This document shows positions 11,143-24,419 of a DNA stretch of 64,000 bases, one piece after another. Source of the DNA: Nilaparvata lugens (Eukaryota; Arthropoda; Insecta; Hemiptera; Delphacidae). Where the stretch lies: the NCBI RefSeq assembly GCF_014356525.2, contig NC_052505.1, forward strand, positions 22,961,432-23,025,431, written 5' to 3'. Under the pieces are notes generated by a model. The model saw only the letters and a list, made by a program, of their open reading frames with translations, was not told where the DNA came from and made no database searches. Both the position numbers and the translations under genes were made by a program. The number at the start of each line of letters is the position of its first letter. The first letter of the stretch is position 1.

Positions 11143-14100
11143 GCGACGAGGACGATAGGCCTACAACCAACCAACCACAGCTCAATATCCTTCCTAATCA
11201 TCGTCAAATAAACTGCGAATTGAAGTGTTGTACACAAGGCATCAATCTTGAATTGAATTCTTGCGTAGCAAGGTTTCCCTGAAGTGATATAGATATCCAA
11301 TGTTTCTGATGGTATAGATGATCCTACCTTGGGATGATGTGATTGAAAATCATAGAGATCTTTTTTTACAAATAGGTTCTGGCAATGTCATGTTTCTAAT
11401 TCTAAACCGTATATCTCATTGTCAGATTGGCTCCACTGAATCAACAAAAATTTCTGAATGCATTTGAGGCCTGAAACAGTGATGAGCGAAATGAATATTC
11501 AGATTTCGTTTGAAAAGAGAAAAAATGGTTGAAAAACCTGGCTACGCTTCAGGCCATTTTGAGGAAGCCGCCTTCACAGCTCACTGTTTTTTCCAGTTAG
11601 TTTTTCACAGAGCCTGTCAAATTGTGTATTTTCGTGATAAGTTGTCAAATCCAAGGATTCAAATGAGTTGAGGCATTTTGGTTGTGTGATGAGATCGTGC
11701 TCTGTTTCCGATTTTTTCCTGTAATTGTTATATTTTGGGCAACACTTGTGTGTCGTTGTGGTTGAAGCTACTAATTGGAGGCTTTACACTGGTAGTTGAA
11801 ACACACTGATGTTGATAAAACAACCCAAATGCTATTAGAGAGTATTGGTCATGATGTTGAAATACTGTAACTGTGGTTCCCATGTAATAAGCTGAGCATG
11901 AATATTGAAAAGTTGTTTTTATTGTTGATTTATGACTTTGTGTCTTTGTTCATTTTACCAGAGAGTAAAGATACCCGTTTAATCAATACTTGTAGTAATA
12001 ATTTGTCTCTAATTTTACGTTGACTCGTGATTTCCATATGATGTAAAAACTTAGCAAGTACCACTGTATTCAATTGATTGTCACATAAATTGAGTTAACA
12101 AATATTTTTATGATAGGTCGATGTAGTGTATGAAGTGATAGGCCATGCAGTGGTAGGCCTACTCCATAAAGTGATGCTGGGAAACATTTGAGTTTGAATG
12201 TCGATGACAACTCAGTTTGAATCATATCCTACATATCTCTTGGAAATTAAATACTCATGTCTATACGCAAATTCTATTTTCTTAGGTCTCTCTATTCATT
12301 TAGTGTCTAGGCAGATTTATTTTGCATGTATCAACAAAAGACTTTCTTGCTGGATCAGTGCATATCACTCAATCATAGTATAGAATTCAGGCTCTCCTGC
12401 TTCCCTTTTCTAATGTATATAATTATAATTTGTGATTTTGTCTTTTTTCAGGCACAAAATACGAGGTCCAACACATCATATTGAGAGTCATTCATCATCA
12501 CAACAAAAAATAATTTATTATTTCCTTCAATAATGTGTATCCTCTTCCTGTATCTAGAAAATTTCAAATATGAAAAATTGATTGGTCCGAGATCTCAGAA
12601 ATTGGATTCATGAGCATGTTACTGGCAACCGATCCGTAAAATACTTTTAACATTATATTCAAATGCCGCTTGTAGGCAGTGAAATTAGTGATAGTAGACT
12701 ACTGAAAATTTTCTGTAGATAATATTACAATTGACCATAAAAGATACTAGAAATAATTAAACTTGTGAGTGGAGAAGAATATCTTTGCTACCTCTTTCCA
12801 ATTCCACGCGAGTCCTGATCACTGTAATCTTGTCGGAACGACCCCTATCAATTTTCCCCATTAACCCTCCAGATTTTCCCCTGAGTGATAAATGAGTTCA
12901 GCACAGGTACTAGATCATCCCCTCAATAAACGCTGAATCATTCATTATGATTCAAGTGGTACATTGTTGTCAATGTAATACGAACGAGATGCGAGAGGTG
13001 TCGCAAGTGAATTATTTCCCTGAAGTGAGCGCGCAGGCAATCTCAGAGTATATACTTACTATATCACACCGCTTAGCAAACACATCAATCAATGTCCACT
13101 TTTCATTCCATTCCTCTCGCTCTCTCCTCTGTTAGTTCAACAGTCTCTCACTCTCGCACACCACTCAATCTCTGTATTTGAATCACTATTGGCAGGGAAA
13201 ATATAGAGGAGCTAGGAAATAGTGAGGTAACTCTTATTTATTGTGAGTAGTGAAGGGAAGAGAAGAAGTAGTGGTGGTAGTAGTATTGGTGGTAGTAGTA
13301 TTGGTGGTAAACAGAGTGTACGGCTCACACACACTGGTCAGACAAGCAAGCAATTCCATCAAATGGAACAGCTCAATTCCGTTTTGAAAGAAACGTGCCG
13401 TTTTATTTTATTCACCCTCCCATCCTCCACTACACACAAAAACCGGACATACGTCCAGTTATAGTAGCTCACACACGTACCTAGCGAGACGAAGAAAAAA
13501 TCACGAGCAAGAGATACCTTTGCACACACGAACACGACACGGAACGAAACGGAAAACAAGCCGATATATCACGTCACTTACATGTTCAGTTCAGGAAGGA
13601 GGGGTGTCGGAAGGGGACACCTACAACTCTTCCCCCCTCCTGTTTAGAACCTATTCTTACGTAAGTGAAGAGGTAGGTACTTCACAAATCAAACTCCATC
13701 GATAAGACATAGCTGCAAGCAGCCCTTCCTTTTCAATCACTAAGGCGATTACCTACGTTTTATCAGAACACAAGTGGCTGAGATACGGCGAGTGTTTCTT
13801 CCTATATTTTCTATTTTCAATCTCAACAAGTAGGATCACATTGGCTGCGAGAGATATTATTTGACAAGATGGTGTAGATATGAGAGGAAGGAAGTGAATG
13901 TGTGTACAGAAAATGGATATTGGAAATCGTGAAAAGTGTTGACTTGAAAATATATATCTGTTAAAGATCTCTCAAGCTTTCACTGAATCGAATACATTGC
14001 TATTATTGGACGTATTGTCATTTTTATTGAAAAAATCTTCCAGACAGTGCACTGGATTCAATCTGTACTATCTGTTTCGTAAATTATGGTATTAACGTGA

Positions 14101-16940
14101 AGAAGGTTGGAAATAGAGATTCAAAATTGATATACTCTCATGTAGAATTCAACAATATTCTTCATGAATTGGAACCTTTCGTTGCACAGAAATGAGAACT
14201 GTGAATCTCAATCTAAAGGTTTTTTGCCAGAATTTGCAAATTTTGTACTTTATGAATCCTGTACAAACTTCGTATAGCAAGCTTTGAATGTATAGAGAAA
14301 CTGTTAATTGCATGGTGATAATTGGATTGTATTAATTTAGACAAGCATAGTCACTATATGTTTGAATTGATAAAACTACCGAATTGGAAAGGAGAACCAG
14401 TTGAGCTAACTAGAACGAGAATAGTGAAGCTAAAATAGCAGACACTTATGCTAAATGGCATCGGTACTCCATGCCTGCACGCCCATATTCATTTCTTCCA
14501 GTGCGAATATAGATGGAAACCACCTATACTCAACTTGTTCTTGATAATGTTATTGCCATAATTCATAAAATCATAAATTCTTAGGAAGCTATAATTTATG
14601 AAACTTTTAACGCTCTCTACAACGCTCATTCAAAGCTATCCTCATTGAAGCCTGGGTCACACAAATAAAATAAATTATATGGGAATATCTAAAATATTAT
14701 AGAAGAAGGAATTAAATTTATGGAGTAGAGAATACACAATAATTGAAAGTACACGAAATCATCAAGTCGAATGTCTGAGCAACTAAACTTACTCACTTGG
14801 ATTCTTGCATTAATATTTTCAATTCACTGATTAAGGGCCCATTCTTAGTTATCAGTCATTTTTTTGTTTACTCAGAATGTATGATTCAACCCTCAAAATA
14901 CTTCTTAACCTTTATAAATAACATAGAAATGCAGGCTTACAAGTTGGCAACATTGATGCATTATTTCAGATAAAGGAGTATTATTGTATTCAGAAGAAAT
15001 CAATAAATGAATTCCAGTACATTAATTGAAGATAATCAGATCAACATTGTACATGTTCAATAATCGTCATTATAGATGATAATGAATTAATGTAATCAAT
15101 GCGAGTTCATTGCCACAAGAGAACTGGTTACTTCTGGGAATTAATTTGAAGTAGCCTAATAATCTTATGAAATATCTTAAGGAAAGAGCGCTCCCAGGCT
15201 TCCCAGCCAGCTTTGTCTTGACAATGAACAAATTGGAAACGCCAAAATGTTGCGGAAGATTTACTTGATAAGTGGAAATTCGTTGAACATAATGATCTGG
15301 GGAATTGAGAGAACAAATTATTGCGTTTCCTCGTTCCATCCTCCCTCAACTCACACTTTTTCCTTTTCGCTTTCTCTTTCCTCTTTCCTCCTCCTATAGC
15401 AGTACCGAGTTCAGCCAAGCAACTACTCCGTTAAGCATTAAGCGACTGAACTTGAGACTTAGCTCGCTACTTCACCGCTAATACATCTTTAATTCTCCAC
15501 AAAGTTGCAAATATTCGCAAATTAATCATCAAGTCAATACAGAAAGTCAAATATCATTTGGTGAATGTTATATACTGAGCGTGCGCACACGAGTGGAGAA
15601 AGTTGGTTGAAGTAAAGTGAAAATTGAAATAACATCTCTGAAAGCTTCAAATTTGGGAACGGTTGGAAAGGCGGATGAAAGAGAAGATAGGAAAGGAAGT
15701 GAGGAGGGATTTGAAGATGAAAAGAGGTGAGATCAGGATAAGGACGAGGAAAAGATTGAGATAGGAGGAAGAAGAAGAGGAAAAATAAGTAAGTTTCTTT
15801 CATTAGATTTATAGCATTGAGAACGTTTTAGAACTGGATAGGTATAAACTTCGCTATACGAACGGTCTCGTAGTATCTTAAAAGCAGTTAGTCCACTCAT
15901 GAGGGTATATCAAGTAATGATGTCTCTCTCTATAAAAATTGAACAAAATTTCAATATAATTATTATTCAGCTCTAAACAATAATTTGGATAGTCTACCTA
16001 TCCTGAACAATCGTTATTTGCAAAGCAATCTGACTCTTTGACAACCGCAAAATATGATAAAATAACTGATAACACTTTCCTATATGACAATTATTGATGA
16101 ATAAGTCACATACAAATTTCGATTTTATGAAAACTCAGACCAACAAATTATAATCTGTGGTATGGATTGAACTTCTAAAATGAATTTGCCGGACTCTTCT
16201 TGAAGATTTCGAAGGCATGAAATAAGAATATATAAGAGATGAATGGAATAAAAATCCAAAGTATAATCTGTTTAGATAGGGGTGGAAGACAAACAGAGAA
16301 ATAGAATAGGAAGAGGAAGAAAAATAAAAGAACGAAGTGGTAAGAAAAATGAGTGAGGAAGTGAGTAAGCATATGATTGGCAGACCCATTCGCCGTATAA
16401 TGGAAACCATCTCTGAAAAACGCGAGGCACTGATATAAAAATTGTTCCAGTTTTGATTTATTGCTAATAGAAATTTCCGTAGAGCAAGGAAATGTTGCTA
16501 CCTCTTCCAACCTCAGCCAGTCTCAACCTCAAACACCCTACTCTTCAACTCATTTCTTCTCACTCCATCTTCCAGTCTTCATGTATCCTTTTCTCACTCT
16601 CTCGATATTTATCACCCTCTTTATCATGGTCGAATCCGCCTCTGAAAACCCATTATCGGATATTCCTTTTTCATGATAATAGAAAACACTATAGCGTTAC
16701 TTAAGACCTGTCTAGTTTACCTACCGATGTCGCTTTTGGTTGTATGAATCTATTTTTCGGGAAATTCGATAGAACTGCTATAGGTCAGTAGCAATTGATA
16801 TATTGCTATCAAAGCTGATTCAATGGAGAAATTGATTGCTACCTGTTTTTGAGTTACTATTTTTAGTTACTGAGAATTATTTGAAAAATTAGTTCCTCTT
16901 TGAAATAAGATGAACAGGAACTTAGAAGATACCCTATTCA
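11143..16940. other. Long non-coding stretch
   Basis: No coding frame has a recognisable domain. Near 13050-13700 there are somewhat GC-richer, pyrimidine-rich bases with several short frames, perhaps a 5' UTR or promoter-type segment. At 15350-15800 and 16160-16400 there is C/T or G/A strand bias. I could not identify a dispersed repeat by internal comparison. Confidence 0.5.
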
Positions 16941-16941
16941 G

Positions 16942-17100
16942 GGTACGAACGGAACATTCAGGTCGATTAATTGTGAATTTCAGCTCGCTATCGACCTATA
17001 TCATTATCTATATCTCTATCTATGACTTCAAATGTTTTATCATTGCACTGTTGATGATTGGCATCTATCTTCACCGCGACTCTCTCGTTCTGTTCGCACC
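16942..17100 (+). mobile_element. MITE-like element M1, copy 1
   Basis: This approximately 160-bp element is the inverted counterpart of 26113-26264. It starts 'ggtacgaacggaac' and ends 'gttctgttcgcacc', which are imperfect terminal inverted repeats of about 14 bp. The reverse complement matches the second copy in the segments 'cagaacgag', 'gtgaagat', 'caatgat' and 'gaaat...cgacctgaa'. It contains no coding sequence. A 3-bp TCA lies just outside each end, but that is too short to be sure it is a target-site duplication. Confidence 0.6.
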
Positions 17101-17498
17101 TCATGTGTATCTCAATCTTTGAAATTTTAGGTTCCCTGATTGATCATAATATTGTTTCACTTGTAAAAAAAATGCTCACTTAGTTTATCAATGTAATTGT
17201 TTTTCTGTATATCTCTATCTTCAATCAACTTCACCCCAAAAATGTCATTCTTCAGTTCTAAATGTCGATCCAAAGCCAATCCCAAAGCCAGTGAATCAAT
17301 CACTTTCGAGGCATATTTTCTTATTTTATTGCTTCTCTGTATGTCTTAAATTTATAAACCATGGTTATGAATTATATGATTGGGGATGAAAGTTTTTGGA
17401 CATGTTATGAGAGTTGGAGTGTAAGTCTACTTTTTGAATTGCTTTTTCAACAACTCGAATAAAGCTGTTTGAAATGTTGGCAGCTCGTATTAAAGCAG

Positions 17499-17547
17499 AC
17501 GTACCCCAAGAATAGTATATAGCTATATACTATCCTTGGACGTACCC
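17499..17547. repeat. 34-bp near-perfect palindrome between direct repeats, copy 1
   Basis: Bases 17506-17539 form an inverted repeat centred on 'tatagctata', with 16 of 17 base pairs matched and no loop beyond the centre. It is bracketed by the direct repeat 'acgtaccc' at 17499 and 17540, a spacing of 41 bp. The same palindrome with the same 41-bp bracket spacing occurs at 42201-42251. This is what insertion of a tiny hairpin element with target duplication would leave. Confidence 0.7.
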
Positions 17548-17688
17548 TTCTATCAATAATGAAATATGCCTTGTTTAGCCATTATTGAATAGATAAAAGA
17601 GAAAAAACTGAGTTGTCTTAATAAATTATAACAGCCACCGCTACTACTAATCAAGATGGATCAATTTAAGTCTTGTTTTTTGTGAATT

Positions 17689-17990
<302 letters not shown>

Positions 17991-17999
17991 GTTTGATTT

Positions 18000-20900
18000 T
18001 AGATTCTCAATTATCAGCCTTCATATAAAATTTAAACAAATAATTTCAAATGGAAAAGATTGAGCATGAAAATCTCTGCAATCAATGTCCAGTAACATTT
18101 CCACCTAGAATTGAAAATAAGCTTGAAATCAGAGAAAATGTGATTATTGAATTTCAAACTGTTGGCAACTGTTGGTTCTATTAAATCATTCACTACGAAG
18201 AGATAGCAGATATAGTGTGTTTCCAGCGTTATTGACCAATCACCAGCTGTCTCATATCTTTGAATAGTAGATTTGAGATGCGCGAGTACACTAGCGTCAG
18301 GTGATTAATTTTCTTATCACCTGATAAGAAAGTTAGGCAAGGAAAGTTGTGTGAGTGTGCAAAACCAGATTTTGAAAGTGGGCATAAGCTGAGTGTTTTT
18401 ATACAATGGTTCATACTCTCACTCTTACACTCTCACTCTCACACTCTCACTCTTACACTCTCACTCTCACACTCTCACTCTTACTCTCCTGTTCAGATAA
18501 CAAATAACTTTATAGATTCCAATCAGAAGCTCAGAAAACGCATAGTTCGCAGGTCCCGAACCTTTCATGTATTTTGTTTCAAAAGAAGTGCAAATGAATA
18601 TTAACTACAAAACACTATTGATAAATTCAATAGTTGCAAGCTAGCAGCTGGCCTAACCACGGCTTAAGCAATCGTCTCGATTTGTGCAATGGTTTGGAAG
18701 AGAAATATTATCAGTTGTGGTCTGAGGTTTGGACCGAGATAGTAAAACCTCCCTCTTCTGCCTCCCAACCTGCCTATTCCAAACGGGCTTATTGAGCAAA
18801 TTAACAGGCTTCTAGCATTTGCATCTATTCGGGTATCGTAGGTCCCTTTATCCAAATGGAACCCCTAACTTTCCTCTCACCCTCAAAAGGAGGGGGACCA
18901 GATAACAGATGGGTCTGATAACCTCAAAATCTGAGCCGTTGCCATATTGGCACTTAGCCCCAAAACATAGGGAACATTTTGAATAGTATAGGGTTAACGA
19001 TCACTTTCCATATCATTAAATTAATCGTTCTGTTCTGTCAATTAATACAACGATTACATGGATATTAGGAGTTTTCTGAAGTAAGATGCAAGTAGACTAG
19101 CAAGGAATACTATTTGTATGGCTTTCATTGGTGCAGAGACAAGACATTGACTTACGATTGCAAAAAAATATGATGAAAACATGATAGACAGAAATGTGGT
19201 TCAAGGTAATTTGACTAATTATTCTGCATTTTTCTGTACTTTTTTCTGAAATTATTCTGTAATTTGAATAATGAGTGACTAATAAATGACTTTCAGGTGT
19301 TTCCAAACTCATCATCCAGAGGAGAGCAACAGGCTTCCTTAGGATACGCTTTCCTTCTTGGATTAGATAATTTGAATTTAGTGGAGGTTTGGACACTTCT
19401 ATTATCACTAATCAACGAAAAATCTATATATTGTGGAAGAATTTTGCAATAATTCTGATATACTCGTGAGGCCGTCTATCCTCAAAATTGGGTCTTCTAA
19501 CATATGATTGTCTCTACCTGTAGAGGCAGACTTCAATATTCCAATACGAACAAGGAGGATAAAATGCAATTGAAGCTGTATTGTTCTGATACCTAATATA
19601 ATTTTCTACTACTTTATTTTATAACTCTGGCTCTGCTTAGCCTTATTAAAGCTCTAATACGCAATTTATATTCCTTGTTTATTGAAAAATGAATGATAAA
19701 GTGGTTAATAATATGAGTTGTTAGACACCTACTACTTAATTTCAAAGATTCTAATGTTTCTAGGAGAGGAATGTTTTTGAATAATGTCCAAAGTTATTGA
19801 ATTTTGACACATAATTTGCGTGTTTGACAAAGTAGCACATTTATTTCCATTCTTATAAATTCATTTCAGTACATCCACTTATTTAATATGATGATATTTA
19901 TTACACAATACTTATACTTATCCACTTCCAATAACAATATTATCACTATTTTTATAATTATTAGACCTATATTTTATCCCAAACTATGGGATCATTGAAA
20001 AATCAAAATGATTTTATACGAATAGATTAGTTTACAAGTGATTCAAATAAACAAGTAGTGCTATACTGTGCTAATCTTGATTAACGGCGAATATTTGCGT
20101 TACACAAATAAATACCGTACGGGTATAACTTTTTGTCAATTTCACCTTATTAATCACCTGAATCACCTCATCTTACAATCCTCTCATAAGTGATAGGGAA
20201 CAAATGCAATAGGTTTTTCGTCCCATTTATTTTGATTCAAGATGAATAAACCTTACAATCCTTGAATGTTCAGGTATCAATTATTTCAAATAATTCCAAA
20301 AATAATGAATAATCCATCGATCACGTTGTATGCTTTGCATAATGTTCATGATGAACTAAGTAATAAAGCCGAGGTGAGAGGCAAATTGACCTACTGTGCT
20401 GTTTATGACGATTTCCCATTAATCTTCTATCCCTCTCTTTTTAGATCATTGCGAACTACTGTACTTCTGCATTCTCTCTTCGTCGAAGAGAGTGGAGAGA
20501 ATGCCTCTTCCGAGATACTATTGGCTTTTCCTATCTCATTCAAATTCTCTCTCTTCTCTCTCACTCTCTCTCTCAGTCCCTCTTCCCTCCTCATATTTTC
20601 ATCTTTTGTCCCTACCGCATCCATAAATTCACCATCAATATCACTAAATTCCTGTCGGCTGAATCGACCCAATAGAGAATTTGGGAGCCACGCATATAAT
20701 GCGCAATTTAAATTTCAAATTAGGCTCTCAACGACAGGACTTAGTTTCCGTTAATGGCGGCGCCGGACAACACTCGATACAAGTTGCGCCCTAGGCCCTT
20801 GTAGCTCGACTAGAATCAAACTGTTATCTCAAACCTACAAATTAAAGTTTTGGTTATGCTTTGACCATATCTATACATAGATTAACTACCAATCAATAAT

Positions 20901-21550
20901 CCAGTTCACTGCTGATCTGTTGTAATTCTGAGTTAAGAGTAGAATCCAATCCCTTATATAACTTATAAATTTTATAACCTCAAGAGACTTATATAACTTT
21001 GGAAAGCATGCCTAGCACTTGAATAAAGTGATAAAATCAGGATACATCTGATGTTTACAAATAGTACAGGCTCAGCCTAGTTTTACCTCCAATGTCATAA
21101 TTGTATTATGATTATAGTATTTTATACAATAAATGGAATAAAATGAAATGTTTAAAGTAAAAAATTAATATTTTTTGTTCAACTACCATTGATAGAATTC
21201 ACAACGTTCTCAAAATGAGAGTACCATTTATATTTTTTCTTCATTAACATCACTATTGTGTACAACTTTCTTGATTGTTATCAACTCAATCGTAATTTAT
21301 TATTATGTTTTTAAATTATAATCTACTAGAAGTAGACCTCATTTCCCTTTAGACTTACATTATTCAGGAGGTGGTAACAGTCGAGAAAAATGTAGGTCAT
21401 CAACTCTTCTATTATAAAAGAGTAGGTGAAGGGTGAATCGAAGTTCGGTAGTATAAATATTCTTTAAATTTTTCCGAAGAAACAAATATAATTTTGGATA
21501 TTCAGCGGTACCAATTCAGTAAGTAGTCAACTAGAAAATATTCATTCATT
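18000..21550. other. Non-coding stretch with minor repeats
   Basis: At 18298-18323 there is an inverted pair 'caggtgat' / 'atcacctg' with a 10-base spacer. At 18417-18487 there is an imperfect 'cactctcactctta' microsatellite. The 162-codon frame at 20266-20754 covers C/T-rich DNA (20500-20640) and has no domain. I find no gene. Confidence 0.5.
18417..18487 (+). repeat. Imperfect (CACTCT)n microsatellite
   Basis: Alternating 'cactctcac' and 'tcttacactc' units over about 70 bases. Confidence 0.85.
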
Positions 21551-21559
21551 GTTCATTCC

Positions 21560-22499
21560 CCTTCCAGTCCCTTCATTATATAATTCTGTCTAAGGAATAG
21601 CAGTATAGTAAAATATATTATAGATGACTTGGCAATTTTGGCAGAGTCCCCAGAGATAGCTGAAAATCGGGCTGTAAATCTCTTTTGAAAAGACAGAATC
21701 ATGTCGAATAGTAAAATTGCTCCAGAATTTTCAAACACGGACTATGGTCGAATAAAACGGACTAAAAGCTTCAAGTATTTGGAAGACATAGTTGCCGACA
21801 ATTTATCTGAGAAAGATTCTGTAAACCAGCGAGTAAACAAAATGAGACTAGCTTACAGATTGACAAAGAATATTTACAACAAGAGGTCAATCTCAAAAAA
21901 TGCTAAGCTGAGGCATTACCTCTCTGTTATAAGACCGGGGAAGCTTTGTATGCTTCTGAGTACTTAGTTCTCAACAGAAAGGGCGACCGTGAAAGTTGGA
22001 AGTAAAAGAAAGGAAGATTTTGAGAAAGATTTTTGGTAAACACAACGAGAATAATATTTTCACTTGCAGCAACGAGGAAATCTATAGACATGTTAAGAAG
22101 ATTTCGGAAGTGATCACAAAGAGGAGATAGCGTTCTATGCTCATTTGTTTAGAATGGATCCCGGAAGACAAACAAATAAAATATTCAAGAGAATAAGTGG
22201 GAGATCCAAATTGAACTGGTTTATAAAGTTTACGAAGGATATGCATAAATTAAATATAACAGAGGCAGGTTAATTATTAGTCAGAGCAGGGCTCTATCAA
22301 CTTGAAGTTAATGTTTTCCCAGACGAACCCAGAATTGAAACTTGGTCGTCAGAAAGACGAATGGCTCAGAGTGCGAGGATAAAAGAGTATTGGAGACGAA
22401 AGCGAGAGACCAACGTAAATAATAATAATGATCGCGTTTAGAATAATGGTTAATGGTGAATATTACTGTGGTCCTTAGCTGGCCTATACAAAAAAAAAA
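21560..22499 (+). pseudogene. Decayed LINE: RT catalytic core to 3' poly(A)
   Basis: Near 21620 the translation reads 'DDLAILAES', the strand after a YxDD reverse transcriptase motif. The frame 21701-21967 gives 'SFKYLEDIVADNLSEKD' and 'AYRLTKNIYNKRSISK', a conserved stretch after the RT palm in non-LTR elements that are abundant in hemipteran genomes. The next 450 bases continue the same protein in several frames with stops ('RISGRSKLNWF', 'ARIKEYWRRKRET'), so the copy is broken many times. A poly(A) run at about 22490-22499 marks the 3' end. Nothing upstream of the catalytic core is visible, so it is strongly 5'-truncated. Confidence 0.75.
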
Positions 22500-22700
22500 T
22501 TATTTATTTCAATTATTCTTGCTACAGTCACATAAATTAGAATGGAATCAATCATTTAATCTCATTTCATTCAAAGAAGATTCTTAACTAAGCTGCCTAC
22601 ACCGGAATATTGTTGATGAGAAGACCTGATGAGTTTCTAGCTAGTAGTTATAGATTTTCTGTACATACGACAACTTTCGAACACTCTATCATTAGTTATT

Positions 22701-22825
22701 TGTGCAACTAGTGCGCAAAGTGCCACTTTGCTGCACCGAAAGAAACGTTTACGCACGAGCCGTAGGCGAGTCCGGAATGATGGTTTCTTGAGTGCAGCAA
22801 AGAAACTTTGCGCACGTATTGCACA
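22701..22825. repeat. Large imperfect hairpin with CAAAG/GCAC arms
   Basis: Left arm 22711-22746 ('gtgcgcaaagt', then 'ctttgctgcac', then 'aagaaac') pairs with the right arm ending at 22815. The outer arms TGTGCAA (22701-22707) and TTGCACA (22819-22825) also pair. The loop is CpG-rich, including 'gcacgagccgtaggcgag'. It is probably part of a dispersed element. Confidence 0.7.
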
Positions 22826-22830
22826 TTAAA

Positions 22831-24413
22831 TTTTTCCTACAGTTACCATAGAATGTGAAAAGTCAGTAATAGACGGTGAACTTGTCCTACACCAAATAAA
22901 ATGTTTGTTTGTGCAAATCTTTAGTATTTTTAATGCTGATAATAAATATTGCAACCATTCCACAACAGAATTATTTCAAATTCAGTCTGAATGACAATAG
23001 AATGAATATTATAAAGTTATATGAGATTCAATTATAATAATACTTCCTCTACAAGAAGTCATCAGCAAGTGTAGAAATGGCACTTGTCTGGATAATGTAT
23101 GTATTTTGAGCCTCAAAAACATTATACTCCACCCGTGACTAACAGTTTAATATTCTCCTATCCGAAAACACCTGTGACTAACAGTTTAATATTCTCCTAT
23201 CCGAAAACACAAAAGTTATGCAGCAAAACTTATCTTATACTTTAACGGTGCCCATTAATTTGGTTTATTGATTAATTTGTCTATACGATCAAAGCTGTAA
23301 TCTTATGTTTTAATTTGTCTATTAATGTAAATAAATAAATAACTTAATAGGCCCAGGACTGATCAAGGATTAGGCTAGTGATCAGCCCTCAGGACAGACT
23401 TCTAACCTGACCATTCTATGAAATTTTCATGTGTACTTTTTATTCCAGTTCCAAATATCCTCAATTTTGAGTCTGAATGATATATTATACACAATTAGTG
23501 TAAAAATATAGTTTCAGCTTGTTTTTTTTCTTGTAAATACATTAGTAAACGTGTCAATTTGGCCTTTCTGCTTTTCTGGCCAATCGCCCAGTAGCAGCAT
23601 GAAACGTATAATTAAGGTTATAGGCTTACTGCATTATTTGAAACGTGATTAAATTATATTATATAGACATTACATTTACCTGAAATGCTGAACGTCAATC
23701 ATTCAAGTCACTGTTGAGTAAACAATATATTGTAATGTGTTTTTGATTACGGTATTCAATAAATCTATTCTGTATTCTGTTTCTAATTCATCAACGGCAT
23801 TCATTGAAGTTGTTCTACGAAAATGTGAGTAGAGATGTTTCGGGGAGTTGAAGAACTGAATAACTTTTTTTAAAGTGTGAATATTCATGTTTCAAACCTA
23901 ATGGATACATTATTGTTTTGAAAATATAACCTTAGTGTCAGTAATAAGAGAAACCTAACCACAAAAGTAATTGAAGATATAAAAATACTTGATTCCTTGA
24001 TCATAAAAATGATCGATAAATGTTGCCAATGTCTTCCAGTTAAAAATATAGGCATCTCACACATAAAAAAATCGTTCATGATAACTTGAATAGAAATAAA
24101 ATACTATTAAATATTATCAAAACTTCTTGTTTATTTACTGTTCGTTATTCAATATCCCACGGTAATAATCAGCTGGTTTACAAAAATTTCCAGCCAGCAC
24201 ATATTCAGGTTTACCAACATTTCTTTTACTTTGCCGCACTCTACCGTCATAAAGCGTGTTAACTATTTTGTGTTGTTATGTTGCAAATTTGGAGTGCGAC
24301 AAAGTCTTTGCCGCACTCAAATCTACATTTCTGCACTGGGTGTGGGAATAAGGTATTTTGCGTACTATAATTGATGCGGGAATGAGTACTTTTTCGGGTA
24401 ACTGTAGGAAAAA
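22831..24413. repeat. Region bounded by a 17-bp perfect inverted repeat
   Basis: Bases 22831-22847 ('tttttcctacagttacc') are exactly repeated, inverted, at 24397-24413. Inside the right end is a 27-nt hairpin at 24292-24318 ('gagtgcg...cgcactc') with a CAAAG core like that of the hairpin outside the left end. The interior has no coding frame; an A/T tail-like 'aaataaataaataa' near 23330 suggests a nested LINE or SINE 3' end. It may be a non-autonomous element with terminal inverted repeats, or two separate repeat copies in opposite orientation. Confidence 0.45.
23135..23210 (+). repeat. 39-bp tandem duplication
   Basis: Two adjacent near-identical copies begin 'gtgactaacagtttaat' at 23135 and 23174. 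Confidence 0.95.
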
Positions 24414-24419
24414 TAAAAA

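Noticed and set aside
10911..11300. Open frames of poly-Leu and poly-Lys, about 110-120 codons
   Set aside because: They are direct translations of the (TTC)n repeat on both strands.
20266..20754. 162-codon plus-strand frame
   Set aside because: Its middle covers C/T-rich low-complexity DNA giving Ser, Leu and Phe. No domain or splice support.
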